In this document: positions 8,058 to 18,274 of the stretch, one piece after another | Numbering within the stretch: position 1 is the stretch's first letter | How the letters are laid out: each line of letters starts with the position of its first letter | Assembly: GCF_019331795.1 (NCBI RefSeq) | Contig: NZ_JAHPZL010000008.1 | Coordinates: forward strand, 712,397 to 776,396 | Direction of reading: 5' to 3' | Length of the DNA stretch: 64,000 nt | Origin: Austwickia sp. TVS 96-490-7B | GTDB taxonomy: Bacteria; Actinomycetota; Actinomycetes; Actinomycetales; Dermatophilaceae | Position numbers and translations under genes: made by a program | Notes under the pieces: generated by a model | The model's input: the letters and a program-made list of their open reading frames with translations, nothing else | Databases searched by the model: none | Told to the model about the DNA's origin: nothing

Positions 8058-10172
8058 TCATGGACGAACGACCTGACTTTGCCCGTGCGGATCCGCCCCC
8101 GTCATCAACGCCAACACCTGCTCCCCATACTTCGCCAACTTTCGAGCACCCACCCCAGAAATCCTCGCCAATTGCGCTGCGTCCTGCGGCTCCGCCTCCG
8201 CGATAGCCATCAACGTCGCATCAGTGAACACGACATACGCCGGGACGCTCTCTCGTCGGGCCACCTCCGCACGCCAGGACCGCATCCGCTCAAAGGTCGC
8301 CTCGTCGTACGTCGGAGGACACTGCTCACAGCGACTCAGCTTGCGCTCCGCTGCTGTCGCCAATACCGCCCCGCACCCTCGGCAGCGGCGCACTCGCGCC
8401 GATCGAGCGGGTGCCTTTGCCACTTCTGGGCCCTTCGCCACGTCCCACTGCGACATCCCCACCATTGCGGCAGCACCCTCTAAGAAACGCGACGGCCGAC
8501 GCGAGGCCCGCCCCCCAGGTTGCCGGGCAGCAGCCCACGACAACCACAGATCACGCCGCGCCCGAGTCACCCCCACATAAAACAACCGCCGCTCCTCTTC
8601 CACCGCAGCGGTCCCCTGCGCCATGGAGATCGGCAGATACCCGTCGCTGCACCCCGCGAGGAAAACGACCTCCCACTCCAATCCCTTCGCCGCATGCAAT
8701 GACGCCAGCGTCACTCCCTGCACGGTCGGCGCATGCTGCGCTTCAGCGCGCATCGACAACTCCGTCACCAGCTCCGCCAGCCGCGCCTGCGGCGCAGCGG
8801 CCGCCACGTCATCAGCGACATGCGCTAAGGCCGTCAACGACTCCCACCGCTCCCGCACAGCCCCTGACGATGACGGCGGTGTCTGCGACCACCCCAGACC
8901 TGCCAACACATCCCGTGTCAGCTCCGGCAGCGGCACCGACCCATCGTCCGAACGGGCTGCCCCCCGCAACAACACCATCGCCCGGCGTACCTCGTCCCGT
9001 CGGAAAAACCGCTCACCGCCCTTCACGACATACGACACTCCGGCAGCGGCCAACGCCTGCTCCAACACCCCAGACTGGCCATTCGTGCGATACAGGATCG
9101 CGATATCCGCCGCAGCGACCCCCTGAGCCATGAGCCGACCAATCTGGTCGGCAATTCCGCGCGCCTCCGCCTCCTCATCGGCGTACGTCGTCAATGTCGG
9201 CACCCGCCCGGCCCGCCCCTGAGCCTGCAAGGTCACCGGCAGAAACTCCCGCCCCTGCTGCTGCGCCCCCGTCAACACCAGGTTCGCCAAACTCACGATC
9301 TGCGGACTCGACCGATAGTTCCGCACCAACCGCACCACCGTCGCCTGCGGATGACGTCGAGGGAAATCCACCAAAAACCGCGGCGTCGCCCCGGTGAAGG
9401 TATAAATCGTCTGGCTCGGATCACCCACCACACAGACGTCTCGGCGCTCCCCCAGCCACAGCTCCAACAAACGTTGCTGCACCGCGTTGACATCCTGATA
9501 CTCATCCACCACAAAATGGCGATACTGCCCCCGCACCTCCCGGGCAATATCCTCCCGATCGGCCAGGATCGCGCAGGTCAGCAACAGCACATCCTCAAAA
9601 TCCATCGCCCCCCGGCCTGACAACACCTCCTGATAGGCATCCAACAACCGAGCCATCGCCGTCACATCCACCCCTGGCGGTTCCCGGTGTGCCGCCCGAG
9701 CCGCCGCCGGATACGTCTCCGGTGACAACCCACTCACCTTCGCCCACTCAATCTCCGCCGCCAGATCGCGCACCGCCGCTCGATCCAACCGCAACCCCAA
9801 TCGCCCCCCCGCCTCCGCGACAGCCCCCGCCTTCTGCGACAACAGCCCTGGCGGCGCACCGCCCACCGCCCGCGGCCAAAAATAGGTCAGCTGCCGCAGA
9901 GCTGCCGCGTGGAAAGTGCGCGCCTGCACCCCTGCCACTCCCAGGTCCCGCAACCGAGTCCGCATCTCCCCCGCAGCCCGAGCAGTGAAGGTCACCGCCA
10001 ACACTCGCTGCGGCTGAAACAGTCCGCTATGCACCCCGTACGCAATGCGATGCGTGATCGCTCTGGTCTTCCCAGTGCCAGCTCCCGCCAGCACACACAA
10101 CGGGCCGATCGGTGCAGTCACCACCTCCCGCTGCTCCGGATCCAGACCTTCCAGCACCGACTCCGTGCTCAC
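8058..10172 (-). CDS. uvrD2: UvrD2, SF1A DNA helicase with tetracysteine and HRDC domains
   Basis: 704 residues from GTG 10172, which has a GAGGAGG ribosome binding site. Walker A (AGAGTGKT), the DEYQDVN Walker B segment, GDPSQTIYTFTGA (motif III) and VTRARRDLW (motif VI) define a UvrD/PcrA-type 3'-5' helicase. After the core come four cysteines (CRGCG and CEQC) binding zinc, and a C-terminal HRDC domain (about 625-700). This composition is specific to actinobacterial UvrD2, essential in mycobacteria. It lies upstream of whiB7 on the same strand, with about 460 bases of leader in between. Confidence 0.92.
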   Translation of the reverse strand: MSTESVLEGLDPEQREVVTAPIGPLCVLAGAGTGKTRAITHRIAYGVHSGLFQPQRVLAVTFTARAAGEMRTRLRDLGVAGVQARTFHAAALRQLTYFWPRAVGGAPPGLLSQKAGAVAEAGGRLGLRLDRAAVRDLAAEIEWAKVSGLSPETYPAAARAAHREPPGVDVTAMARLLDAYQEVLSGRGAMDFEDVLLLTCAILADREDIAREVRGQYRHFVVDEYQDVNAVQQRLLELWLGERRDVCVVGDPSQTIYTFTGATPRFLVDFPRRHPQATVVRLVRNYRSSPQIVSLANLVLTGAQQQGREFLPVTLQAQGRAGRVPTLTTYADEEAEARGIADQIGRLMAQGVAAADIAILYRTNGQSGVLEQALAAAGVSYVVKGGERFFRRDEVRRAMVLLRGAARSDDGSVPLPELTRDVLAGLGWSQTPPSSSGAVRERWESLTALAHVADDVAAAAPQARLAELVTELSMRAEAQHAPTVQGVTLASLHAAKGLEWEVVFLAGCSDGYLPISMAQGTAAVEEERRLFYVGVTRARRDLWLSWAAARQPGGRASRRPSRFLEGAAAMVGMSQWDVAKGPEVAKAPARSARVRRCRGCGAVLATAAERKLSRCEQCPPTYDEATFERMRSWRAEVARRESVPAYVVFTDATLMAIAEAEPQDAAQLARISGVGARKLAKYGEQVLALMTGADPHGQSQVVRP

Positions 10173-10355
10173 GACCCTCCTCACGCACCACCTACCAACC
10201 ACGACCAGACGTCGCCTTCGCATCCTCCCAGACCCCACCATCACCACCCTCGGCAGTGGCTCATCTCCCCGCCGTATCGGCCCACCAGACATCGGGACGC
10301 GCGGCACACCCGCAGGTACGACACCCATCGCCTCCACCGACGTACCGTGTCCTTC

Positions 10356-11615
10356 GTGACCACCGACGCGCTTCTGCTCGCCGCTCTGGCCAGCGCCGCT
10401 GTGCCAGGTCTGCGGCCAGTGCGGGCCGAGGCCACGGTCCCCGTGCCCGGTGAGAGCCACCAGGTGGGCTACATCGAAGACGTCGAACGTCGTCGCTGGA
10501 TCGTGCGCCTCCCTCGAGATGCTGTCGCCTCAGCCCGCCAAGACAGCACCACCCGGCTTCTCGCGCTGCTCTCCCGGCGGCTCCCCTTCGCCGTACCAGC
10601 CCCTAAAGGGTTCGCATCCCTGCCCGACGGGCGACACGCGATGGTCTATCCCCAAATCACTGGGCATCCGCTTCGCCTCGCTGAGATCCCCACCGGACCC
10701 GGCCTCGCCGCCGAGCTAGGTCGGGCCCTCGCTGCACTCCACAACCTGGATCACCGCCTCTACGAAGAGGCCGGGATGCCGATCTACGACGCCGAGCAGA
10801 GCCGCCACCGACACCTCGTGCACCTGGACCGGGCCGCTGCCACCGGTCGTGTCCCCGTAGGACTCCTCACCCGATGGGAACGCCTCCTCGACGACATCAG
10901 CCTGTGGCGGTTTGCACCAACCCCCATCCACGGCCGGTTCGACGGCGCCCACCTGCTCGCCACGTTTTCCAGCGAGGACGACGCCTGCAGCGGACGGATC
11001 CGAGCGGTCCTAGGGTGGGAGGACGCTCGAGTCGGTGACCCCGCCGAAGACATTGCCGAACTCGCTGCCACCGCCCCTGACCCGACGGTCTCCACCGTCC
11101 TCCAGGCCTACGCGATGAGTCGATTGGTCCACCCCGACCCCCACCTGGAACGCCGAGCCCGCCTCGCTGCGGAGCTACGCCACATCACCGCCTTGCTCAC
11201 CGCGCTCACCGGACGCGATCAGCACGCCATCGACCACGCCGTCCACGCGCTTAAAGACCTCGACAACCAGGTCGGCCATGACACCGTTTTGCAGGCACGC
11301 CCCGGTGTCACCTTCGACCATCAACCCGTCGACCCGACCCCCGATTCCGAGCCTGCTCCCCGTCCCGAGAGCAGCGCACCTCCGCCCACCCCGGTCAGCG
11401 AACCCGAGCAGGCTGCCGCTGAACCAGACGACACTGGCACCGTCGAAACCCTCTACACAGCGGCCCCAAAAACCGACCCATCACCTCTGCCCACCCCAAC
11501 CAATGACACCTTCGCTGAGGACACTGCCAGCACCGACGACGACAAGCCGCACATCGCGGCCAGTGACGCCATCACCGAGCCTCTTCCCGTCGTCGCCGGA
11601 TCGGGAGCCCACTGA
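10356..11615 (+). CDS. Aminoglycoside phosphotransferase-like protein
   Basis: 419 residues from GTG 10356; a second GTG nine bases upstream is possible and no clear ribosome binding site separates them. The first 290 residues follow the APH/choline-kinase fold: WIVRLPRD (lysine loop replaced), FAVPAP, HAMVYPQITG, a Brenner-like site HGRFDGAHLL and a DFG-like GWEDARVGDPAED. The HGDxxxxN catalytic Asp is replaced (HGRFDGAH), so kinase activity is uncertain. The last 130 residues are Pro/Thr/Asp/Glu-rich and look disordered. It is divergent from uvrD2 and ends one base from the 3' end of adnB. Similar genes occur between these helicases in other actinobacteria. Confidence 0.7.
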   Translation: MTTDALLLAALASAAVPGLRPVRAEATVPVPGESHQVGYIEDVERRRWIVRLPRDAVASARQDSTTRLLALLSRRLPFAVPAPKGFASLPDGRHAMVYPQITGHPLRLAEIPTGPGLAAELGRALAALHNLDHRLYEEAGMPIYDAEQSRHRHLVHLDRAAATGRVPVGLLTRWERLLDDISLWRFAPTPIHGRFDGAHLLATFSSEDDACSGRIRAVLGWEDARVGDPAEDIAELAATAPDPTVSTVLQAYAMSRLVHPDPHLERRARLAAELRHITALLTALTGRDQHAIDHAVHALKDLDNQVGHDTVLQARPGVTFDHQPVDPTPDSEPAPRPESSAPPPTPVSEPEQAAAEPDDTGTVETLYTAAPKTDPSPLPTPTNDTFAEDTASTDDDKPHIAASDAITEPLPVVAGSGAH

Positions 11616-11616
11616 C

Positions 11617-14600
11617 CTACGACGGCCCCGCCATCCCCACCCCTTCCACGGCCTTCACCAGCTCAGCCTCGTCTGGCAACTCCGGAAATACGGTTTCCCC
11701 TGTCGCCACGTAATAAAAAGCTCCCCGCACCGCTGTCACAGGTATCTCCCGCAGCCGCGCATACGCCAACCGATACACCCCTAACTGCACCGCAGCCACC
11801 CGCGCTGCCCGTCCCGTCGGTGGCCGCCCAGTCTTCCAATCCACCACCACCACCGGCGTGACCTGCCCCGCATCCCGTCCCCCTTGACGACGGTGATCCT
11901 CAAATACCGCATCAATACGACCCCGCACCGCCAATCCCCCAATGAAGGTCTCTACCGCCAGCTCAATTTCCAACGGCACCAGGTGCGCCCACTCACTGGC
12001 TAGGAAGCGGGCTTTCGCCGCCGAGAGATCAACCAATTCCTCCGAATCCGCCCCACCGGGGAGATCATCCACATCCCAGATCGTGGCCCGCTGATAATGC
12101 TCCTCCACCCAAGCGTGAAACGCCGTCCCCGCCCGCGCCCTCGTCGCTGGCGCCGCAGGCATCGGCCGTCGCAGCCGCTCCGCAAACCGCTTCTCATCGT
12201 CGTACAACCCGATCAGCGACGACGCCGACAGGTGCGCTGGCAGGTCGACGATCACCCGGCGATCCCGATCCCGACGTAACCGCACCTCCTCCACCAACGC
12301 CACGATCTGCAGGTCCACATCACTGCCCGCTGCCGCTCCTCGACGGATCTCTTGCTCGATCTCCGCCGACCGCATCCTGGGATCTTGAGGCAATCGAGCC
12401 CATTCGTCACGCACCAACTCCGCCGCCGGACGCACCAGAGACCGCCGAGACGCCATCGGATCCGCTGGCCACGACATCCCGCTGACTGCTCCCGTGCCTG
12501 GATGCACCGCCCGGCCATCAGGTCCGGGCGATGGCATCGACGTCCACTGCGTCACAGCTACCGACTCAGCCAGCGCCGGGTCATCCACGATTTCTGCCAA
12601 GAACCGCGACGTCACTCGCGGTGTCGTCGCCTCCGACCAGACTGGCGCACTCACCAACGCCAGATGCCTGGCTCGCGTCACCGCGACATACGCCAGCCGC
12701 CGCTCTTCCGCCACCACTCGCCGTCCGCCGTCGTCGGCGAACCTCGCCAGTGCGGCATCTAACCCCGCCAGATCCACTGCGGTCTGCCACGACAACACCG
12801 GCAAACCTCGCCGATCGCCACGCAGGTCATACGGCAACCGCTCCAACCCCACACACCACCCCTTGTCTCGGATCGGGGACACCACCCACCGCTCATCACG
12901 GTACGTCGACACCGTCGCTGACGAACTGGGAAAAGCCCCCTCCACCAGCCCAGGAATGGCGACGACATCCCACTCCAAACCCTTCGCTGCGTGGATCGTC
13001 AACACCTGGACCGCTGTGTCAGACACTTCCGCAGCCGGCGCTTCCAACCCGCGCTCCCGCACTGCTGCCACGTCGAGCCACGCCAAGAAGCCACCTAGCG
13101 TCGCCCGATCCACCGTCTGTTGAAAGGACGCCGCCGTCTCGGCGAACGCATCCAGATACACCCGGGCCCCCTCCGGCGGCACCTCCGGCCGGGACAGCAA
13201 CTCCACGTCCACACCCAATGCCCGCTCTGCCTCCACGACCAGATCGGCCACACCGGCACCCGATAACGCCCGCAACCGCGACACCACCCCCGCCAGCTCC
13301 CGCAGCCGAGTCCTGGCCGTCAGGCCTATCCGTTCGCCTTCCGGTCCGGTCCAATCTGACGGCGGCAACGCCGCCAAAGCCTCGACGATCCCCGCAGGAT
13401 CCGGCCCCGCCTGCACCCTCGATGTCCCCGACGCGTCGTGTTCCCGACGGCGCAGCTGCCGTGACCATGCCGCCAGTCCGTCCAAATCTGCGGCACCGAT
13501 CCGATACGCCGGGCCAGTCAGCAAGCGCATTAACCGGTCTCCCCGACCCGGGTCGGCCACCACCGACAGCAAAGCCACCACATCGGCGACGTCCGGCATT
13601 GACAGCAAGCCCCCCAAACCCACGACCTCCACTGGCAGCCGCTGCGCCTGCAACGCTTCCACCATCGGAGCGAACTGCGCCCGACGACGACACAGCACCG
13701 CTGCGCTGATGCCACGAACTCGGCCTTGCTCGTCGTACCACTCTCCGGCGATCCGAGCCGCGACCTGAGCAGCTTCGACCTGGCTGCTCTCCCAACGAGC
13801 GGCTTCGACCCGGCCCACTGCGGCCCCCGGCCGGGCCCCGAGACGACGGCTCGGGATTGTCGACTCCTGGGTCAACGGCGCAGCCAACGCATCTGCCACC
13901 TCCAAGACCGCTTCATCATTGCGCCAGCTCACTGACAGATGCCGGACCGGGGCTGGCCCCTGCGCCTGGGCAAATAGCGTCGGAAAACGACTCAACGTTG
14001 TCGCGCTGGCTCCCCGCCACCCATAAATCGATTGGTGCGGATCACCCACCGCCATGACCGGCACTGCGGGGCGCGCCCCCGGATGTGGCATCGCGAAGAG
14101 GGACCGCAACAACGACATCTGCGCTTCGCTGGTGTCTTGGAACTCGTCGAGTAGGACCACCCGATGGCGTTCACGAACGTCCCGGGCAACATCAGGGAAG
14201 TCAGCGGCAAGGCGAGCCGCCAGCGCGACCTGATCCGCGAAGTCCATGGCGTCGTGGTCCCGTTTGGCGCGAGCATAAGCGGCGACGACAGGCAAGAGTT
14301 GCCGACGAGCCGAGATCAATGATCTGAGTTCCCGGACCCTGGCTGGAGCACTACGGGCCCGAGTGGCCCCGGCTGGCAACGAATCCAGGTGGGCTGCTAG
14401 ATCGTGGTAATACTCATCGAGACGCCCCAGGTCACACAGATGCTCTGCCATTTCCCCAGCGAGCGCCACAACGGCGGTAGTGACCGTCGACTCGGCTGAT
14501 CCGATGGCATCCATGGGGCCGTCGTAACTGGTCACGACATCGTGGGCGAGCTGCCAGGCGGCGGCTTCGGTGAGGAGGCGCGTGTCGGGTTCAATTCCTA

Positions 14601-15003
14601 ACCGGAGTCCGTGTTCCTCGACGATGCGGCCCGCAAAAGCATGGTAGGTGGACACGGTCAGCGCGCTCTGGTCGTCACCATGGACGTCGAGCGGCCCGTC
14701 GGGGTCGGGGCGGATTCCGGCGTCGGCGAGGTCTTGCAGGCGGGAGCTGATTCGGTGAGACAGTTCTCCTGCTGCTTTGCGGGTGAAGGTGAGTCCGAGT
14801 ACATCAGTGGCGAGTGCATGGCCGTTCGCGATGAGCCAAACGACGCGGGAGGCCATCGTTTCCGTCTTGCCTGAGCCAGCACCGGCCACGACGAGCATGT
14901 TTTCCAGGGGTGCTTCGATGATCTCTCGTTGCTCTGTGGTGGGGGCGGGTCGTCCGAGGATGGCGGCGATATCGTCGGCGGAGTAGGCGTGGCTGACTGT
15001 CAT
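11617..15003 (-). CDS. adnB: AdnB, helicase-nuclease subunit of the AdnAB recombination complex
   Basis: 1128 residues, close to mycobacterial AdnB. Walker A GAGSGKT (41-47), LLDEFQDTSEAQ, VGDPHQSIYGWRGA and VAVTRARHLALV give a complete SF1A helicase. The C-terminus carries a RecB-family nuclease: GTAFHAWVEEHY and VVVVDWKTGRPP hold the metal-binding residues. With AdnA it resects double-strand breaks, replacing RecBCD/AddAB in actinobacteria. The ATG overlaps the adnA stop by one base (TGATG), so translation is coupled. It ends tail-to-tail with the phosphotransferase-like gene. Confidence 0.9.
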   Translation of the reverse strand: MTVSHAYSADDIAAILGRPAPTTEQREIIEAPLENMLVVAGAGSGKTETMASRVVWLIANGHALATDVLGLTFTRKAAGELSHRISSRLQDLADAGIRPDPDGPLDVHGDDQSALTVSTYHAFAGRIVEEHGLRLGIEPDTRLLTEAAAWQLAHDVVTSYDGPMDAIGSAESTVTTAVVALAGEMAEHLCDLGRLDEYYHDLAAHLDSLPAGATRARSAPARVRELRSLISARRQLLPVVAAYARAKRDHDAMDFADQVALAARLAADFPDVARDVRERHRVVLLDEFQDTSEAQMSLLRSLFAMPHPGARPAVPVMAVGDPHQSIYGWRGASATTLSRFPTLFAQAQGPAPVRHLSVSWRNDEAVLEVADALAAPLTQESTIPSRRLGARPGAAVGRVEAARWESSQVEAAQVAARIAGEWYDEQGRVRGISAAVLCRRRAQFAPMVEALQAQRLPVEVVGLGGLLSMPDVADVVALLSVVADPGRGDRLMRLLTGPAYRIGAADLDGLAAWSRQLRRREHDASGTSRVQAGPDPAGIVEALAALPPSDWTGPEGERIGLTARTRLRELAGVVSRLRALSGAGVADLVVEAERALGVDVELLSRPEVPPEGARVYLDAFAETAASFQQTVDRATLGGFLAWLDVAAVRERGLEAPAAEVSDTAVQVLTIHAAKGLEWDVVAIPGLVEGAFPSSSATVSTYRDERWVVSPIRDKGWCVGLERLPYDLRGDRRGLPVLSWQTAVDLAGLDAALARFADDGGRRVVAEERRLAYVAVTRARHLALVSAPVWSEATTPRVTSRFLAEIVDDPALAESVAVTQWTSMPSPGPDGRAVHPGTGAVSGMSWPADPMASRRSLVRPAAELVRDEWARLPQDPRMRSAEIEQEIRRGAAAGSDVDLQIVALVEEVRLRRDRDRRVIVDLPAHLSASSLIGLYDDEKRFAERLRRPMPAAPATRARAGTAFHAWVEEHYQRATIWDVDDLPGGADSEELVDLSAAKARFLASEWAHLVPLEIELAVETFIGGLAVRGRIDAVFEDHRRQGGRDAGQVTPVVVVDWKTGRPPTGRAARVAAVQLGVYRLAYARLREIPVTAVRGAFYYVATGETVFPELPDEAELVKAVEGVGMAGPS

Positions 15004-18000
15004 CAGAGGTGCTCTCCTTCACCGGTGAGGGGGCAACTGGAGCGGTGGCTGCATGAGCGGCACCAGTCGCCGCGGTGTGCGGTGAACGTCGACCCTGCCA
15101 TGGTCTCGGCAGCGTCGGTGACCAACGCGGACACCCAGGTGGGGTCGTCGGATTCGTGGAGTGGGCCTTGGGTTTGCAGCGCAGCATCTGCGCTCTGGCC
15201 TCCCAGATGGAGGAGCGCGGCCCCAGCGGATCGACAGGGTTGGGGGCCGGTGGTGTCCGGCTCCGATGTGGTGGGGAGTGCGTCGTCGAACGCGCCGGAT
15301 TCGATCATCTGCTGATAGGCGCCGAGTTGGGGAAGTCTGGGGAGTTCATCACGGCGTCGTTTGCTTTGTCCGGTCTTGAGGTCGACCACGCGGAAGCGAC
15401 CGTCGGGGTCTTGTTCGAGTCGGTCGATCCGACCGTCGAGGATCGCTCTGCCGATCTGGGCGGTCCCGGGGACTTCTCGTCCGATGACGGTCCATCCTTC
15501 AGCGGCCGCACGAGTTTCATAGTCGGCGAGTCGACGCAGCATTTCGTGGGCTTCACGCAGTCGGCGTCGGGACAGCCATCCGTCTGGCAACCCGAGGGCG
15601 GGCCATCGGCGGACGAGTTCGGCTTGCATGGTGGCGCTGTCGGATCCGCCATGCTCGGCGGCAATCTCATGGACCAGTGATCCGACGGCGTCGGCGCCCC
15701 CGGAGCGAAGCGGCTCGCCTCCGCTGGTGGAGAGCAACCAGCGGAGCTGACACTGTCCGAATGTTTCCAGGCGGGACGGGGACAGCCGCACCTCTTGGTC
15801 GGGGGTACGTCGAGGCCGGGTGTCGCTGAGTTCGATTAGTGGCCACCAACGGTCGGGGTCGGTGCCAGGAAAGCCTTCGGCATGGAGCAACGCCAGCCGC
15901 CGTGCCAGGGCACGGGCGTGGTCAGGGTCGGTGTGGGTGGCGGTGAGCTCGGTGAGTTGTCGTCGTAGGGCGGCGACAAGTCCAGCGGGAGTGGTGGTTT
16001 CTGGGCTGTCATGGACCTCTCGGTCACTGGCGGGAACGGTACGCAGGTCGTGGACCAGGTCGAAGTAGGCAGATGGTTGGTCATCGTCGTCACTCACGGC
16101 GGTGACGAGCAGTCGGTCACGAGCTCTGCTGACGGCGACGTGAAACAGCCGGGTTTCGTCATGTCGGACGGCCGCGAGCGCTTCGCGGGCTCCGTGTCGT
16201 CGTCCGGTGATCGCGGCGACGAGATCCTGGGATCCCAGGATGGAGCCACGGCAGCGCAGGTCGGGCCAGACTCCTTCTTGCACTCCACAGACGGCGACGA
16301 CGTCCCATTCGCGGCCGGCGGCGCCAGCTGCGGTGGTGAGGGTGACGGCATCGCTGATCGGTGCTCGGTCGACGATCATGTCGGCGGCGAGGTCTTGGCT
16401 GCGCAGGTGGTCGAGGAATCCGTCTGGTCCGCGTCCGGGGAGCCGTTCGACGTACGTCGCTGCGGCGTCGAAGAGGGCGACGGCGGCGTCGAGGTGACGG
16501 TCGGCGTGGTCGGCGCCGGGTCCTGCGGTGAGTGCTGCTTGTCGCCAGGGTTCGGCGACGTCCAGGGCAGCCCAGATTTCCCAGAGGACACTTTCCGCGG
16601 TGACGCCGGTGGCCCATCGGCCGTGGTCGTCAGTGCGGGCGGCAGCGATACCGGCGGTGAGGGCGGCGGCAATACGTCGGACGGGGTGACCAGGGGGTAG
16701 GACGTCTTCGGGGAGGTCTGGTCGGAGGAGCGCAGCGACGAGAATGTGGTCTCCGGGGCGGGGTGACTGGTCGGTGGCGGCGCGGTGGGCAGTGTCGTGG
16801 CGGTGCAGGGCGCGCCGGAGTCGTCGCAGAGAGATAGCGTCCATCCCGCCGAGGGGTGAGATCAGCAATGCGACGGCGTCTTGGGGGGTCATCGGATCGG
16901 TGGCGCCCGCGGCGGCGCGGAGGACGAGGTCGAAGAGGTGCAGTAGGGCGGCGACGACTGGTTCGTCACGGAGGGCAGTTTGGGCGCCGGGAACGAGGAC
17001 AGGGATGTGTGCGGCGGTGAGGATTCGTCGCAGGGTGGCAATGCGGGGGGTGCCTCGAACCAAGACGGCCATCTGTGACCAGGGGATGTGATCGAGGAGG
17101 TGGGCGCGGCGGAGGTGGTCCGCGACGAGTCGAGCTTCGGCGGCGGTGGAGCGGGCAAGGAGGGTGTGCACCTGGCCGGTGGCGCGGGCGGGGTCGGTGT
17201 CGGCACTGCGATGAGCGGCGCTGCCGACCACGCCAATCCGGGTGGCGACGCGCCGAGTCACCGCGGCGGTCGAGGAGCTCTGGCGCCATCGTCTGGGGAG
17301 GACGTATCGCGGTCCGTCTCCAACGAGTTGGTCCATGAGTTCGGGGTCACCGCCGCGAAAACCTTGGGTGGTGGCGTCGGGGTCGCCGAGGACGAGGAGG
17401 TGAGTGCCAGCGGCGGCGAAGGCGCGCAGCAGGCGCGCTCCGGGTGGGGTGAGGTCGTGGGCGTCATCAACGATGACGGTGCGCAGGTGAGGTAAGGCTT
17501 CGTGGACCAGGTTGGGGTCGACTTCGACGGTTTCTGCGGCGACGACGAGCAGTGTGGCCGGGTCGAGGCCGCCTGGTCGGGACAGCAGGGTCACTTCGTC
17601 GTATTCCTGGGCGACGCGGGCCGCTGCGATCCATTCGGGGCGGCTGGTGCGTTCTCCCCAGTCTTGGAGGTCGTGTGGTGTCAGGCCGTGTTCGGCGGCC
17701 CGCATGAGGAGGTCGCGGAGTTCGCCGCGGAAACCTCGGGTGTCCAGGGCGGCGGCGAGATGGTCGGGCCAGCCGGGGTCGCGCCCCATTCCGGTGGCGT
17801 GTCCGATGAGGAGTTCTCGCAGGACGACGTCCTGTTCAGGACCGCTGAGCAGCCGAGGTGGGATGTCACCGGTTAACGCCGCTTGGCGGGCGAGGATACC
17901 GAAAGCCAACGAGGAAGGTGTCCGAGCAAGAGGGGTGCTGGCGGTGCGGCCGAGGCTGGTGGCGATCCGATGTCGCAGGGCTCCGGCGGCGACCCGGGAG

Positions 18001-18209
18001 GACGCTAACACCAGGCAGGAGTCAGCAGGGGCTCCTGCGGCGACTCGACTGGTCACTGCCGCGACCGCGGTGGTGGTCTTGCCCGTGCCGGGTGCGCCGA
18101 TGACGAGAGCATGTGATCCTCGGTGTGCTGCTGCCGCTGTCTGCACCTCATCCAAGGCGGGGGAGGCAGGGGCCTGCTCCTCGTCGGTGGGGCGGCGGAG
18201 AACGACCAT
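15003..18209 (-). CDS. adnA: AdnA, helicase-nuclease subunit of the AdnAB recombination complex
   Basis: 1068 residues, typical for AdnA. Walker A GAPGTGKT (38-45), VIVDDAHDLTP and the later VAVSRARDRLLV mark an SF1 motor-like domain. The C-terminal nuclease shows AILDGRIDRLEQ and RVVDLKTGQSK. Four cysteines, one in FGQCQLRWLL and three in CRSCSHRSSC near the end, fit an iron-sulfur staple as in AddB-type nucleases. It is first in the adnA-adnB operon; the start codon is 65 bases from the moeZ stop, so read-through from moeZ is possible. Role: DNA end resection. Confidence 0.9.
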   Translation of the reverse strand: MVVLRRPTDEEQAPASPALDEVQTAAAAHRGSHALVIGAPGTGKTTTAVAAVTSRVAAGAPADSCLVLASSRVAAGALRHRIATSLGRTASTPLARTPSSLAFGILARQAALTGDIPPRLLSGPEQDVVLRELLIGHATGMGRDPGWPDHLAAALDTRGFRGELRDLLMRAAEHGLTPHDLQDWGERTSRPEWIAAARVAQEYDEVTLLSRPGGLDPATLLVVAAETVEVDPNLVHEALPHLRTVIVDDAHDLTPPGARLLRAFAAAGTHLLVLGDPDATTQGFRGGDPELMDQLVGDGPRYVLPRRWRQSSSTAAVTRRVATRIGVVGSAAHRSADTDPARATGQVHTLLARSTAAEARLVADHLRRAHLLDHIPWSQMAVLVRGTPRIATLRRILTAAHIPVLVPGAQTALRDEPVVAALLHLFDLVLRAAAGATDPMTPQDAVALLISPLGGMDAISLRRLRRALHRHDTAHRAATDQSPRPGDHILVAALLRPDLPEDVLPPGHPVRRIAAALTAGIAAARTDDHGRWATGVTAESVLWEIWAALDVAEPWRQAALTAGPGADHADRHLDAAVALFDAAATYVERLPGRGPDGFLDHLRSQDLAADMIVDRAPISDAVTLTTAAGAAGREWDVVAVCGVQEGVWPDLRCRGSILGSQDLVAAITGRRHGAREALAAVRHDETRLFHVAVSRARDRLLVTAVSDDDDQPSAYFDLVHDLRTVPASDREVHDSPETTTPAGLVAALRRQLTELTATHTDPDHARALARRLALLHAEGFPGTDPDRWWPLIELSDTRPRRTPDQEVRLSPSRLETFGQCQLRWLLSTSGGEPLRSGGADAVGSLVHEIAAEHGGSDSATMQAELVRRWPALGLPDGWLSRRRLREAHEMLRRLADYETRAAAEGWTVIGREVPGTAQIGRAILDGRIDRLEQDPDGRFRVVDLKTGQSKRRRDELPRLPQLGAYQQMIESGAFDDALPTTSEPDTTGPQPCRSAGAALLHLGGQSADAALQTQGPLHESDDPTWVSALVTDAAETMAGSTFTAHRGDWCRSCSHRSSCPLTGEGEHL

Positions 18210-18274
18210 GGGCTGATTCCATCACTGTCGCCCGACAGCGATCGAGCCGTTGGGGTGGACGTTGTCGACCAGTA

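Noticed and set aside
12531..13709. 392-codon Pro/Thr/Ala-rich ORF opposite adnB
   Set aside because: Typical antisense shadow of a GC-rich helicase gene; no start signal or domain.
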